From NCBI GenBank assembly GCA_035610835.1, contig CM069443.1, forward strand, positions 56,933,266 to 56,997,265: a DNA stretch of 64,000 nt. The letters run 5' to 3'. The notes beneath the pieces are model-generated. The model was not told where the DNA came from and searched no databases. It saw only the letters and a program-made list of their open reading frames with translations. This document shows, piece by piece, positions 48,992 to 59,929 of this stretch. The translations under genes and the position numbers were made by a program. Position 1 is the stretch's first letter. The number at the start of each line of letters is the position of its first letter. Source of the DNA: Ophiura sarsii. Lineage: Eukaryota > Echinodermata > Ophiuroidea > Amphilepidida > Ophiuridae.

Positions 48992-50167
48992 ATTATCTGA
49001 TAGTAGAGAGAGGAAAATCCGTTGGGCTGTCAACCTCTTTAACCAGTGGCAAAAAGAGAGAAACATACAAGCTTCATCGAACCCATCCCTCAACATAAGT
49101 TCCATCAATGTACATCTCGACAATATGACGAAAGACGAATTGAATTATTCAATATCTAGGTTTCTTTGTGAGGTAAAAAAGCATAATGGTGAACATTACC
49201 CTGGAAACACACTTCACGAGATGGTTATTTGTTTCCAGCTGCATTTCGAACTGAAGGGAATAGCCTACAAGTTCCTGAATGATCCTGCTTTTCTGGAACT
49301 TAAAAACACACTGGACAGAAAAATGCAGGAGCGTGCCCAGTCTGGTATAGGGGCACGTACAAAACAAGCCCAAGTTATCACAGTGGACGAGGAGGACATG
49401 CTATGGAAAAGTGAAATCCTTGGATCATCAAATCCTACCCAACTTCTTAACACCCTGGTTTACATGGTTGGGTTAAATTTTGCATTGCGTGGTGGCCAGG
49501 AGCACAGGAGTTTAAGATGGAAAGAGCCCCAGCTTGAACTCTTAACAGACAGTACAGGAAACAATTTCCTCCGATACTCAGAGGATTGCTCTAAGACCAA
49601 TCAGGGCGGTTTGAAGCATCGCAAAATTAAGCCGAAGGTAGTTGATGCATATGAGAATAAGAAAGACAGAAAACGTTGCCTTGTTACTCTCTTTAAGAAA
49701 TACACGTACCACTGCCCGGAAAACAAACCAAATGGGTTTTATCTACGACCCCTCGCCAAGCCTAAGGGCGCAATCTGGTATGCAGCAACACCAATTGGCA
49801 GACGCAAGCTTTCCCAGGTTGTCTCAGAACTGTGCAAAAAGGGAGGCCTATCTGGACATCGTACAAACCATTCTCTACGCGCTACTGCTGCATCAAGGCT
49901 CTATGATGAGCAAATTGATGAACAATTAATATGTGAAGTCACTGGACACAGATCCAATGCAGTCCGGAATTACAAGCGCACAACCGACACCTTAAAGCGC
50001 AAGGTAAACGCCGTCGTCCAAGGACTAACAGTAGCTAATCCAAGCCCAAGCGGTAGCAGTAATGTAAGTAATGAACCGGATGAAGATAATAATCAAGCAC
50101 GTCATCAGTCTGTTTCAAGTGTCATTAAAAATACAGGTCTTCTTGGTGCTACCAAGCACATTTCACT
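48992..50167 (+). CDS. Tyrosine recombinase (Crypton/DUF3504 type), catalytic exon, cut by the scaffold gap
   Basis: Predicted tyrosine-recombinase family enzyme, which would cut and rejoin DNA through a covalent phosphotyrosine. The acceptor is gttttttttttcgtttatgcag (AG at 48990-48991). The exon first reads an N-terminal DNA-binding-like segment (RKIRWAVNLFNQWQKERN), then FLCEVKKHNGEHYPGNTLHE. The catalytic set is complete: Arg in LRGGQEHRSL (codon at 49488), His and Arg in NHSLRATAA (49869 and 49878), His in VTGHRSN (49947) and Tyr in VRNYKR (49971), with the usual spacing. This pattern matches Crypton transposases and the host genes derived from them (ZMYM2/QRICH1/KIAA1958 type). About 490 residues are visible with no lesion before the Ns at 50168. 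The tail is Ser/Asn-rich. Whether this is an active element or a domesticated gene cannot be decided here. Confidence 0.85.
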
Positions 50168-50267
50168 NNNNNNNNNNNNNNNNNNNNNNNNNNNNNNNNN
50201 NNNNNNNNNNNNNNNNNNNNNNNNNNNNNNNNNNNNNNNNNNNNNNNNNNNNNNNNNNNNNNNNNNN
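50168..50267. other. Scaffold gap (100 N)
   Basis: Exactly 100 Ns, the usual placeholder for a gap of unknown size. It interrupts the 3' part of the recombinase gene. The frame that appears to run through it to a stop at 50355-50357 is not reliable, because the true length is unknown. Confidence 0.98.
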
Positions 50268-51031
50268 GTTACGCCACTGAATGCCGTCATATTCCTTATC
50301 ATATTTTTAAAACCACAAAAGCTATCTCAACAAAGTTGCTACCATTTAAAGCGCTAAATAGTAATAACAAGCTATCTGCCTGCAAAATGGCATTGGTATA
50401 GCTATACAGAAGGGGAGATACAGCTGAGTTTGAAGTTTGTGGGACAGGGATGGTTCAACATGCAGACTTGTCAACTATTTGTAACAACTAACTAATAACT
50501 AATTATGCAATTGCATCCCCGCGGCCACGGGGGACCCGGGGATTAGGGCCGGTACGTACAAATTGCCGATGTGACGTCCCTGGTACAGTCGTGTATAACG
50601 GTACCCCGCAGGGCGGGGCACCATTTTGTTTACTGTCAGCCCCGCTGCAGTCCCGCCGCGATCTTTATTACCGTAAACAACATTTGATACCTGACGGAGT
50701 AAAGTGCATAGCACATGTACATTGTACAGCAATACATTTATACAGTGAGTGAGTACGCATAATAAATTCGCGTCCCGGCCCCCCCCCCCCCCCCAATAGC
50801 CGGGACAAAGTGTATACACCCGGCTGCTGTTCCGGTGTATATTTTGTGTATACATTTAAGCGTACATCCCCGCTATGTATCTGTACACCCCAGCTACGGC
50901 CCGGGATAACAGGTGTACCCTAGCGTACGCCCCGCTACACTGCCCGGCCATTCCCCGGCTTATTTTCATTGATGTACTACGCCCCCGCTACGTCCGGCTA
51001 GCGGGGCAACGTTTTGTACGTCCCCGGTACC

Positions 51032-51300
51032 AGTAGCGTATCTCCCGGGGGTCAGGGGGCAGAGTGCCCCCCAGACGGCTTTGACCGGGAAGGCCATGCA
51101 GCTCAAACTACCGGGCTAAAAAAATCGAAGAGAACAAGAAAAGAGGGAAGAGAGGACGAGAAAAGGGGAAAGGAAAGGAAAAAGGGGAAAGAAAGGAAAG
51201 AGAGAAAGAGAAAAAGAGAAGGAAAAGGGAAAGGAAAAGAAAGGAAAGGGAGAAGAGGAAGATATAAGGGAAAAGGAAAGAGAAAATCTAAGGGATTTAT
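51032..51300 (+). repeat. cagtagcgtat repeat with 180-bp polypurine tract
   Basis: ccagtagcgtatctcccggg is followed by GC-rich sequence and then almost uninterrupted gaaaagg-type purine. The Lys/Arg/Glu-only frame over it is an artefact. Confidence 0.65.
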
Positions 51301-52052
51301 TTAATTCCCATCTAAATGACAACTTTGCCCCTTGCCCGGTTTGATGATGGGCAATTTAGTATAAAAATGAAAATTTTCTCGCGCTTCGCGCTCATTTATC
51401 CAAGAATATCATTATAGAAGCCTGTTTTAAAGAAAAATATTAAGGCCAGATTCGTGTTCACAAGTTGTTAAAGAGTGATTTGTTCTACGAAGCAGAAATA
51501 AGTCAATGGGCTTGAGTGTTTATCGTGCTGCTTTGGACCGTCATCATTTATATCTGCGGCGGTATAATAAACTTTCAAAATGACCATTGTCTGTTAATAG
51601 TTTGTGTGAAGATTCAACAAAATACGGTACCATTTATTTATAGTAAGTTACCTTTGAACTCCCTGATAAAACAGCATTGGACGGTTGGACCCGAGTGCTC
51701 ACCGCCCGTGCCTGTGTAGCGCGGCGGTATTTACCCTGGTTTAAATATGGCGATTTTGGTGAGACGTTCACGAAAAATACGTGAAGTGGTACGCGAAGTA
51801 GGGCACGCAAGCACACGCGACGATTGCGTTTTACGCGGAGAGAGACACTGCTCCTGTACACGCACGATGCTGCATTCGTTCTTTTCCGTGCAGTTCCGAA
51901 AAATACCGACATACCTCCAATTTTCCCCCCATGGTGGAAATCCAAAATGGCGACTGTTACATGTAAAGAGATAGGGCAAAAACATCGTCTGGATTCTCCT
52001 TTATAATTCTGTGGGAGAATATGAATTGACTTGACTGTATGTTAATGTTATA

Positions 52053-52518
52053 AACTGCTCACAAAAAGTATCGTAACACTTAGAAATGATCCAATATATA
52101 ACGGCTCGAAAGGGTATGCATTAATCGAAGCAAATAACCAAGTGCATAATTTTGTTCTGCGTATTTTGACACCTCGATCGATGAGATACGATGTTGCAGA
52201 GCGGAGTTATTGTCATTTCAATGGTCGTGGGTCCAGTTTCAAAAGTGGCAATCACCCTATAGAAAGAGGTTTGCATTACTGTGTAGAATGATCAGATTCG
52301 TGATTTTCAATAGGGATGAGTGTCACCTTGGAAACTGCACCCACGATCATTGAAATGACAATAACTCCGCTCCGCAACATCGTATCTCAACGATTGAGGT
52401 GTCAAAATACGCAGAACAAAATTATGCACTTGGTTATTTGCTTCGATCAATGCATATCTTTTCGAGCCGTTATATATTGGATCATTTCTAAGTGTTACGA
52501 TACTTTTTGTGAGCAGTT
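52053..52518. mobile_element. 466-bp palindromic element with TA target duplication
   Basis: TA at 52051-52052 and 52519-52520. Ends AACTGCTCACAAAAAGTATC at both termini. The arms pair almost perfectly for about 210 bp each (aatgatccaatatataacgg; caaataaccaagtgcataat), so the whole element is nearly one hairpin. It lies 350 bp upstream of the PLAT exon. Confidence 0.92.
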
Positions 52519-52864
52519 TAGATTCCGTTACAGATGACTGGTAGTTGTTTAGCGTACTGTGTATGGGTTTTCCATGGACTTATAATGGACTTATAGACTG
52601 ATAAGTCCATCGTTTAACATACCTTGGATGCCACATCCTCTTGAAAAAGATGAGTGTGGCTGGGTTAGGGACCTAATTATCATACATAGATGGGTTTATG
52701 GACACTCCCTTCGAATGCCAGCAGAGACAAACTGTTGTTTGCTTGGATGCTGCTGTGACTGTACTTTACAGGCGATATCATCCATATAGGCACAATCATT
52801 AAGCTTCGACAATTTAAATGACTGTTGATTTTTCAATTCTGGAATCGAAAATCCACTGAATAAT

Positions 52865-53248
52865 ATGGGAAATTCCGGGCTTAAAGAAAGCCCTTATGCA
52901 CCTGCCGATTTTATCGTCTACGTGAAAACGGGAGACAGAAGGGCAGCCGGAACCAATTCCGATGTATACTTGGCTCTTTACAATACAGATGGCATGCGAT
53001 CTCGTGATATCAAACTCGAATTACCAGATAGTAGCTGTATTTTTAACTTGTGGAAGGATGAATTTGAAGGAGGAAAGATCGCTAGATTTCACATCGACAA
53101 TCTGCCTAATTTTGGGGGTGTTGATAAGTTGGAGGTGTGGACAGATGGAGGAGATGACTGGTATGTGGAGATGATTAGTGTGGAGGATACTATTACTAAG
53201 GAGACGGTGCCATTTCCTGTACATCGATGGGTCAAACAAGGAAAGAAG
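52865..53248 (+). CDS. N-terminal PLAT/LH2 exon of a lipoxygenase-like protein
   Basis: The exon starts at ATG 52865 and ends at a strong donor (AAGAAG|GTGAGT) after 128 whole codons. From about residue 14 it reads a PLAT (LH2) beta-sandwich: ADFIVYVKTGDRRAAGTNSD, then VYLALYNTDG, DEFEGGKIARFHIDNLP, VDKLEVWTDGGDDWYVEMI and FPVHRWV. Ordering and spacing match the N-terminal domain of animal lipoxygenases, where it binds Ca2+ and membrane before the catalytic iron domain; the final FPVHRWV matches the PLAT end in that family. No catalytic exon is seen in the remaining 10.7 kb, so the gene has long introns or this is an orphan exon. Other PLAT proteins remain possible. The short leader MGNSG resembles a myristoylation site but has Leu at position 6, so it does not fit the consensus. 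Confidence 0.75.
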
Positions 53249-53904
53249 GTGAGTTGCTATCATGAGTGAGGATATTTAGACGGTGGCAATAATCTCATTT
53301 TGCAATTTTTATACGGTTCGCCTAAAACAGTATTGTAACCCAACCGATCACAGGTCTGCCCCTTGCCCCCCCCCCCCCCTAATGCTCCCCCCCCCCCCCC
53401 CCCCCCAAAAAAAAGGTTTACACTTGCAGATTGTGTTCGTAGTACAACTATCTGAGTATACAAATTATACACCTAACATTTTAACAGTTTACATGAGATT
53501 CTTGGATCTGGAAGGAAAATATTATGGCCACTGATCATAAACTATTTCCCATGTTCTGCCAATCGTGCCCATGCTTTTGTAAATTACAAGAGGAGAAATC
53601 GTAGTCGCCAAACAATGCACCACGATTATGGTAACAAAATCAAAATAACAGTATATATGTAGGGTCATACCTTTTCTTAATTGTAATATAAGGACCCCTT
53701 TGAAAATAAGTTTCTTTTAGCTTAAGGTCATGTTTTTTATACTGGGTACAATTTGTGTTACATGTCCCTTTTTCGATAAATTAGGTTCCTTTTTCAGTTT
53801 ATGCATTATATCTGAAAAAGTTTACATTTAAAGTTGGTAAAAGTATACATATTCTGAAAGCATATACTGTAACGGATGCAAATAGCATACAATCAAGTTG
53901 ATTA

Positions 53905-54651
53905 TACAGGGTGGTCCGAAATTGTACAGGGTGTAACAAGCAAAATCTTCTTAAAAAAGAAGGGTTACAATAATTACTTCCACTATGTATATGAAGTGAT
54001 GAGAGAAAAGTTCAGTACAGATTTAAAGTAGTTTAATAAAATACCCATCCAGACATATGCAAATTAAATTTCATTACGAATCTGAAATTCTACATACAGG
54101 GTGTCTACAAATTTGTTTATTTAGTTCCAGAAAAATGCTTCTATTACTACATACATACAAAGACTAGTATTTTAACCAAATTCAAGTAGATTTCAAATAA
54201 AAAATGCATCAATTACATGTACATGAACATTGATTGATTTTAAAAATCACCCTTTTCTAACATATAGGGTGTTTAAAACATTAATTTATAGGTATACATG
54301 ATTATCCACAACTCATTAAATTGAATGAATTTATATTTGCATCTGAAACATGATTTTACATTCCAATTTGATGTGGCAAATGCTTAAAGTGGTATGAGTT
54401 TCAAATAATGTTCAATAAAAAGGGGCCCTTTTACTACAGGGTGACTCAAATTTTCCCAATGGCACATGTTTAGTGGCATACAATTAATTGCGTTCATTCT
54501 TCTTGTACCTTCATGATGTGCAAAGTACATTCAAATGAACAAATTAGGCTAGTTTCCATAATGTTTGAACCCAGTATTCAAATTTCAAGAGTCTGATTTA
54601 AGTTTGAAATATAATTGTTTTCGTTTTAAGTTGTATTCAACATATAGGGTG
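53905..54651 (+). repeat. ~170-bp array of diverged monomers anchored by TAYAGGGTG
   Basis: tacagggtg at 53905, 53925, 54095 and 54435, and tatagggtg at 54263 and 54643. From 53925 the spacings are 170, 168, 172 and 208. Between anchors the monomers share little obvious sequence. Confidence 0.6.
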
Positions 54652-54659
54652 ATCCAATG

Positions 54660-56710
54660 TTGATTGGCAAACTGCTTAGGCTGGTCATCCTATACTAGGT
54701 CAGGTCAGTTGCATTCCTAAGAATTTAATAATTCTCCTGAGTTTACAAGCTTGATGAAAACCAGCAGTTTTTTACTTATTTGGTAACACAGTTAAAAACA
54801 AGTAATAACACCACACTTAAACGCATTTAACAAAATGTGCTAATTAACATCCAGACAATACAGAATACATGAGGTTAATTACATATCTACTTTTAATTTT
54901 TAATTAAATAGTTAAATTTATTTATTCAAAAGGGTACCTCAACCTTTCTATATTTTTAAAATGGACAGTTTGGTGCAGGCAAATGTTTGCATACATTTGC
55001 AAACTGCGACCAACTTACGTTTCTTAACATTTTTTTGAGCTTCTTATTTAATGCTAATTAATGATTCCTTAATTAACTAATTATATTTTTAATTCAAATA
55101 TACTTCAATAATGTTATGTTTTCAATATAGAATTGTACCAAGAGTGAAACCAGTGCATTTTATGTTTGCCCAATGTATTGCACCATACTTGTTCAACTAT
55201 GCACTCCTCCTCCTCCACATACTCCTCCTCCACATACTCCTCCACCCCTGACTAATTAGGTTTAACGAACTATTGTAATTAACAGAACCATGGTAGTTTA
55301 TATTTTTCTTTTTAAAATAAAGGCCAAATACTTTCTCATCAAAATAAGACCAAATTTAAGTATGTGTGATAAAGAATAGCCAAAATATATGCATGCAAAG
55401 TAATATATGTAGTGCAAATGTAACAGATCCACCTTTTTTGGGTACCCAGTATAAAAAACATGACCTTAAGGCCATGTGTTTTGAACTCGCCACCCTTCCC
55501 GTTGCATGTCCAGATTTTTACATTTTACACCATCTGAGATTCGAATTAGCATATCGCAATAACTACTTGTTCTACCCCATAAAAAGTATATATTTTCTGA
55601 ACGGTAATCTCACAAGAAATCCAAATATGCGATTGGAATTTGCATAGGACCTAATGGTAACATCTTGTGATTAAGAATGTTCAAAGAATATCGATTTGTT
55701 TTCATATTTTGATTAAAGCTCAATATTTATTTAAATTCCTATCCCAATCATCATTTTACTGTGCATATTAGTTCCTCATGCAATTTACCCATCAGAACAT
55801 AATGGTTGTCAAGGGTAACTTGTTGAAATATACTATATCGGGAAGTAAATGAGCGCAAACGTTTACATTTCATATTTTTTAGAATTTTCACATATATTTT
55901 TTTGGCTATTCACCCTATCCTGATTTACGCGAGATTTTTGAATTCCCCTATTTGAGAGCTTTCCAAAAATGTATAATTTTGCTATCATCGGTTGAATAAT
56001 TCTGTTGTTATAGTCATGTATGTAAAACCGATGAATCAGGGCAAGTCATTGTGTAGTCAATAGGGAAAAATCCAAGGACAACTCAATCGATTCGTGATTA
56101 CAATTGTTACGTAATAGTTGACAGGTTTGTTGAAACAGAAACTTATAGAATATAAAACAATCTATAAAATGAGCGCAAAATCATGTTTGTACCATACAGA
56201 GATCAGGAGTTATTATAATTTGAACGTAGAATTGGGAACATTTTTTATATTCCCCATAGAGATTGTACACAACGCCACCGCCGCCACCGCCACCGCCACC
56301 GCCGCCACCCCTGACTTTCGAAATATAATCAATCATATCTCAGCCAAACAGTTATAGAAATACCTGATTTATTTACACAGTGTAGCTAGATAAATAAGCT
56401 TTCAAATGACACCTAAACCATAGCTCTACCACATTTAGTTGTTGAGTTACATGTAATAGAGAGAGATGGATGATTCGTCACCAAAAATGCAACGCCGCCA
56501 CCCTTTTTGGGTGGTCAGCTCAAAACACATGGCCTTAAAGGGTTATCCTTGGCATGTTATCATTTTAAATGTTTTGCTGTATAAATGTATGTATATTTGT
56601 AATTCTAATAGAGTTTATATTTGTATTCCGTGCATTGCTATTTTTGTATAATGTGATAATAATTAATATTCTGAATAAAATAAAATAAAATCAAACCCTG
56701 ATTACTTACT
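54660..56710. other. Mostly featureless AT-rich sequence downstream of the PLAT exon
   Basis: No lipoxygenase catalytic exon was recognised. The only items of note are a short cctcctcca run (55206-55250) and a ccgccaccg run (56273-56307). Confidence 0.55.
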
Positions 56711-56715
56711 TACAC

Positions 56716-56850
56716 AGAAAGAAAAAAAGTGAGTCATCATCGAAAAATGAGTCATTTTGTCCGTGTAGTGACACACTATGGTTCACAATGAGTCATTTTG
56801 TCCGTGTAGTGACTCATTTTACGATGATGACTCACTTATTTTTTTTCTTC
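56716..56850. repeat. Palindromic element rich in TGAGTCA motifs
   Basis: Outer arms gaaaaaaagtgagtcatcat and (reverse) aataagtgagtcatcatcgt pair. Inside, aatgagtcattttgtccgtg continuing tagtgac occurs twice as a direct repeat. TGAGTCA/TGACTCA, the AP-1 consensus, occurs five times in 135 bp. Confidence 0.75.
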
Positions 56851-57039
56851 AATTAAATAAATAAATGAATCGATCAAACGATCAATCAATCAATAAATAC
56901 ATAAATACATATATCAATCAATCAATCAATCACAGTGACGTCAAATCAATGCCTACTTGAAATGACGTCATTTCGAGAATCTCGGTTAACGGGTGAGATA
57001 CACGCTCTACCTCCCGTGTGTAGCATTCACAAACTCGTA

Positions 57040-57563
57040 ACGAGATTTTTGACCTTATTGTGATTTTTGACCGTATTCCGTTTTTTGACCGTACTGTGAT
57101 TTTTGACCGTATTGCGTTTTTTGACCTTATTGCGATTTGAGACCGTATTGTGATTTTTGACCTAATTGCGATTTGAGACGTCTCTGTAAGTTTTGACCTT
57201 TCCAGATTTTGAGACCTTTACAAGTTTTTGAGACTTTGCTTGTTTTTTGAGACCGTTGTCTGTTTTTTGAGACCTTTGCTGGTTTTTTGAGACCTTTGTC
57301 TGTTTTTTGAGACCTTTGCTTGTTTTTGAGACCTTTGTCTGTTTTTTGAGACATTTATCTGTTTTTTTAGACCTTTGCTTGTTTTTTTAGACCTTTGTCT
57401 GTTTTTTGAGACCTTTGTCTGTTTTTTGAGACCTTTGCTTGTTTTTTGAGACCTTTGTCTGTTTTTTGAGACATTTATCTGTTTTTTGAGACCTTTGCTT
57501 GTTTTTTGAGACCTTTGTCTGTTTTTTGAGACCTTTGTTTGTTTTTTGACCTTTTTGACAGTG
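57040..57563 (-). repeat. ~20-bp tandem arrays at the LINE 3' boundary
   Basis: Two related blocks: gaccgtattgcgttttttgac-like units to about 57180, then ttttttgagacctttgtctg units to 57563. Minus-strand Lys/Gln frames are artefacts. The array replaces the missing LINE C-terminus. Confidence 0.9.
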
Positions 57564-57729
57564 ATGGCCGCCCATATGGTCTGACCAGTGTGAAATATGC
57601 CAGTTGTCTAAGTTTTTGCGAGCTGGTACGTAGGTTTCTGCGGATCAGACCAAGCATCCTATTGGCGCGAAATGAAACTCCATTGATGTGGCGCTGCCAG
57701 GATAGGTTGTTGGACAGTGTTAAGCCAAG

Positions 57730-58356
57730 TTATGGGTACTCTGTGACCATAGAAAGTTGCTTTCCTCCAAGATAGTAATCTGTGTCAATAGTGTTGCGAC
57801 GGAGGGTGATCTGCATCGTGTGGCACTTTCCAGTATTAAATTGCATTTGCCATTTTAAAGACCATGCGTGAAGTGAGTCCAAGTCAGCTTGGAGAGAAAT
57901 GGCATCACTGGCTGATGAGATGGATCTGTAAATCAGACAATCGTCTGCAAACAATCTTACTTTGGATGTTAAGCCGGTAGGGAGGGCGTTTATGAAGGCC
58001 AAGAATAAGAGTGGCCCCAGTACGGTACCTTGTGGGACGCCTGAAGTGACAGGAACCCATTCAGATGACTGGCCATCTACTACAACTCGCTGGGACCTCT
58101 TGGTTAAGAAGTTGTCAATCCATCCAAGGAGGGAGTCTCTGATGCCGTAGTGTTTCATTTTGAGCAGTAGACGCTTGTGAGGGACACGGTCAAATGCTTT
58201 AGAAAAATCTAAAACAGCACAATCCACTTGCTCACGGTTATCCAAAGATTTGGCGAGGTCAGAAGATGTAATAATGAGTTGAGATTCATATGACCGGCCT
58301 GGTCCAAAACCGTGTTGAGCATCATCCAGGATCTCATGGGCGTCGAAATGATTCAT
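57730..58356 (-). pseudogene. LINE reverse transcriptase core
   Basis: 208 codons with RT motifs in order: QHGFGPGRS, VLDFSKAFDRVPHKRLL (first catalytic Asp), SGVPQGTVLGPLLF, VRLFADDCLIYRS (catalytic FADD, codons at 57940-57951) and LKWQMQFNTGKC. The frame ends at a TAA (57730-57732), but the same frame continues as LGLTLSNNLSWQRHINGVSF and MLGLIRRNLRTSS, so this is a nonsense mutation, not the natural end. Confidence 0.9.
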
Positions 58357-58441
58357 GACTTGAGAGAAAATAATGTGCTCGATCAGTTTGCTACAGATTG
58401 ATGTTATGGAGACAGGTCTATAGTTTGATGGAGTGCTGCGG

Positions 58442-59164
58442 TCACATTGTTTTGTAAATCGGCGAGATATTTGCCACTGTCCAGTCAGAAGGAACAGATC
58501 CTATGTCCAGTGACTGCTGGAATATCACTGTCAGAATTGGTGCAATTTCAAGTGCAGTGTCCTTGAGAATGCGTGATGGTATGTTGTCAGGGCCATTGGC
58601 TTTATTAGGCTTCAGGGACTGTAGCAGTTTGACCACACCATCGACGGTAACAGTTATGTGATTCATGGCAGGATAAGGAGAGTCCCCCAACTCGGGAATA
58701 TCGCTGGTGTTTTCTGATGTGAACACAGAGCGGAACTGCTCATTGAAAGCACTCGCTTTCCCTTTGCTGTTGAATATGACTTTGGATCCACTTTTAAGGG
58801 AGGATATACTGGTGTTGTCTTGTTTCTTGGACTTGATGTAACGCCAGAAGGCTTTATTTGACTTGTCGTCCGGATCACTGAAGAGGTTGTTTTGAAATGA
58901 CCAATAATTCTGACGCAACTTTTTTTGAATAACTTTTTGGATTTCCTTAAAGGCACACCAATCACTGTTAGATTGTGACTTCTTAGCTTTGTTGTAGCGC
59001 CGTTGTTTCTTTTTGCACAGTCTGCGAATTTCACGGGTAATCCACGGGCTCTTGTGTGGAGCTGGAGATTTTTGATGGTATGTGTTTATCCTTGGCACTT
59101 TTGATTTGGTCCGTGAACATGTCCCAGTTCTTTTGAACAGATCGCGAGGATGGGTTGCTGTCAA
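58442..59164 (-). pseudogene. LINE linker and start of reverse transcriptase
   Basis: The frame carries the basic linker (SPWITREIRRLCKKKQRRYN) and the start of the RT domain (LKPNKANGPDNIPSRILKD, then VPSDWTVANISPIYK). It stops near 58442. The downstream motif DRSTPSNYRPVSITSICSKL lies in a shifted frame, so a frameshift lies around 58445. The first ~35 codons here are an out-of-frame reading of the linker, not real protein. Confidence 0.8.
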
Positions 59165-59787
59165 GGAATAAACTGTTGGAAGTCTTTTATGTCTGACCGA
59201 AGGTTTGTCAGGTTAGCTTTCCCAAACAAGAATACTTCCCTGCGGACTTTCTGGTTAAATCTGGGTTTAGTGTTGATGGAAAAACTAACGGCTTCATGAT
59301 CGCTTAGCCCAACTGTAGCAGTGCAAGAGTCGACAAAGTAGGGATGAGAGGTAAGCACCAGGTCCAAGATGTTTTTAGTGACTCCATCTGGAGTTATCCG
59401 AGTTGGTTCTGTGACCATTTGGTCGAGAAAATACTCATTGCAGATGTCCAGAAGATAGCGGCAGTTGGCGGGCTCTGTAGCATATGGTCTAACTTCTCTT
59501 TGTACCCAGTCAATGTCACCGAGGTTGAAATCACCTGCGAGAATGACAACAGCGTTTTTAAATTGGGTGCGGATGGTGTACAGCGAAGCAGCAAGTTGTT
59601 CTAGGTTCACAGACGAGGAGCGTGGTGGTCGATAGAAACATCCAATGATGAGAGGACGATGACCCTGAATGTGAATTTCCGCCCATATGAGTTCCGCGTC
59701 AGAACAAATTATGTTGCATTCAGATGCAATGAGATCATCCTTCAGCATAATGAAGACGCCGCCTTTTTGGAGGACGGGTACCGGCAT
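59161..59787 (-). pseudogene. LINE endonuclease domain fragment
   Basis: 208 codons with the hallmark motifs of the AP-endonuclease-like domain of LINEs: CFYRPPRSS, VVILAGDFNLGDIDW (catalytic GDFN), LDLVLTS and GLSDHEAVSF (catalytic SDH). The N-terminal catalytic part before KGGVFIML is missing. It ends at TGA just as the linker begins. The proper continuation (NWDMFTDQIKSAKDKHIPSK) is found in another frame immediately after, so a frameshift separates them. Confidence 0.85.
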
Positions 59788-59929
59788 CCTAAGATTTTCA
59801 AATCGAAGTTTGTGTGCGAAATATCTCGAAAAATACAGCTTGAATTAGTAAGATTTGTGGACACGATATTGGTACAGTATTTATCTCCGCTGAGTTCGAG
59901 TGACTGGTTATTTGGAGAATTATGAGGGA

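Larger units (their letters stand above)
57563..59810 (-). mobile_element. Decayed non-LTR retrotransposon (jockey/CR1-like), 5' and 3' truncated
   Basis: The minus strand reads, in order, the C-terminal half of an endonuclease/exonuclease/phosphatase domain, a basic linker and a reverse transcriptase. The parts lie in different frames or are separated by stops, so it cannot encode a full protein. The 5' end is lost within the endonuclease near 59.8 kb. The 3' end stops inside the thumb region (after TLVRPY, about 57585), where it abuts a ~20-bp tandem array. Such elements copy themselves by nicking the target and reverse transcribing in place; this copy is dead. The jockey/CR1 assignment rests on motif style only. 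Confidence 0.85.

Noticed and set aside
51014..51304. Basic Lys/Arg/Glu protein
   Set aside because: Polypurine tract translation; there is no start context and no other coding sign.
57127..57575. Lys/Gln-rich minus-strand frames (GLKKQTKVSK)
   Set aside because: Read-through of a ~20-bp tandem array at the LINE boundary.
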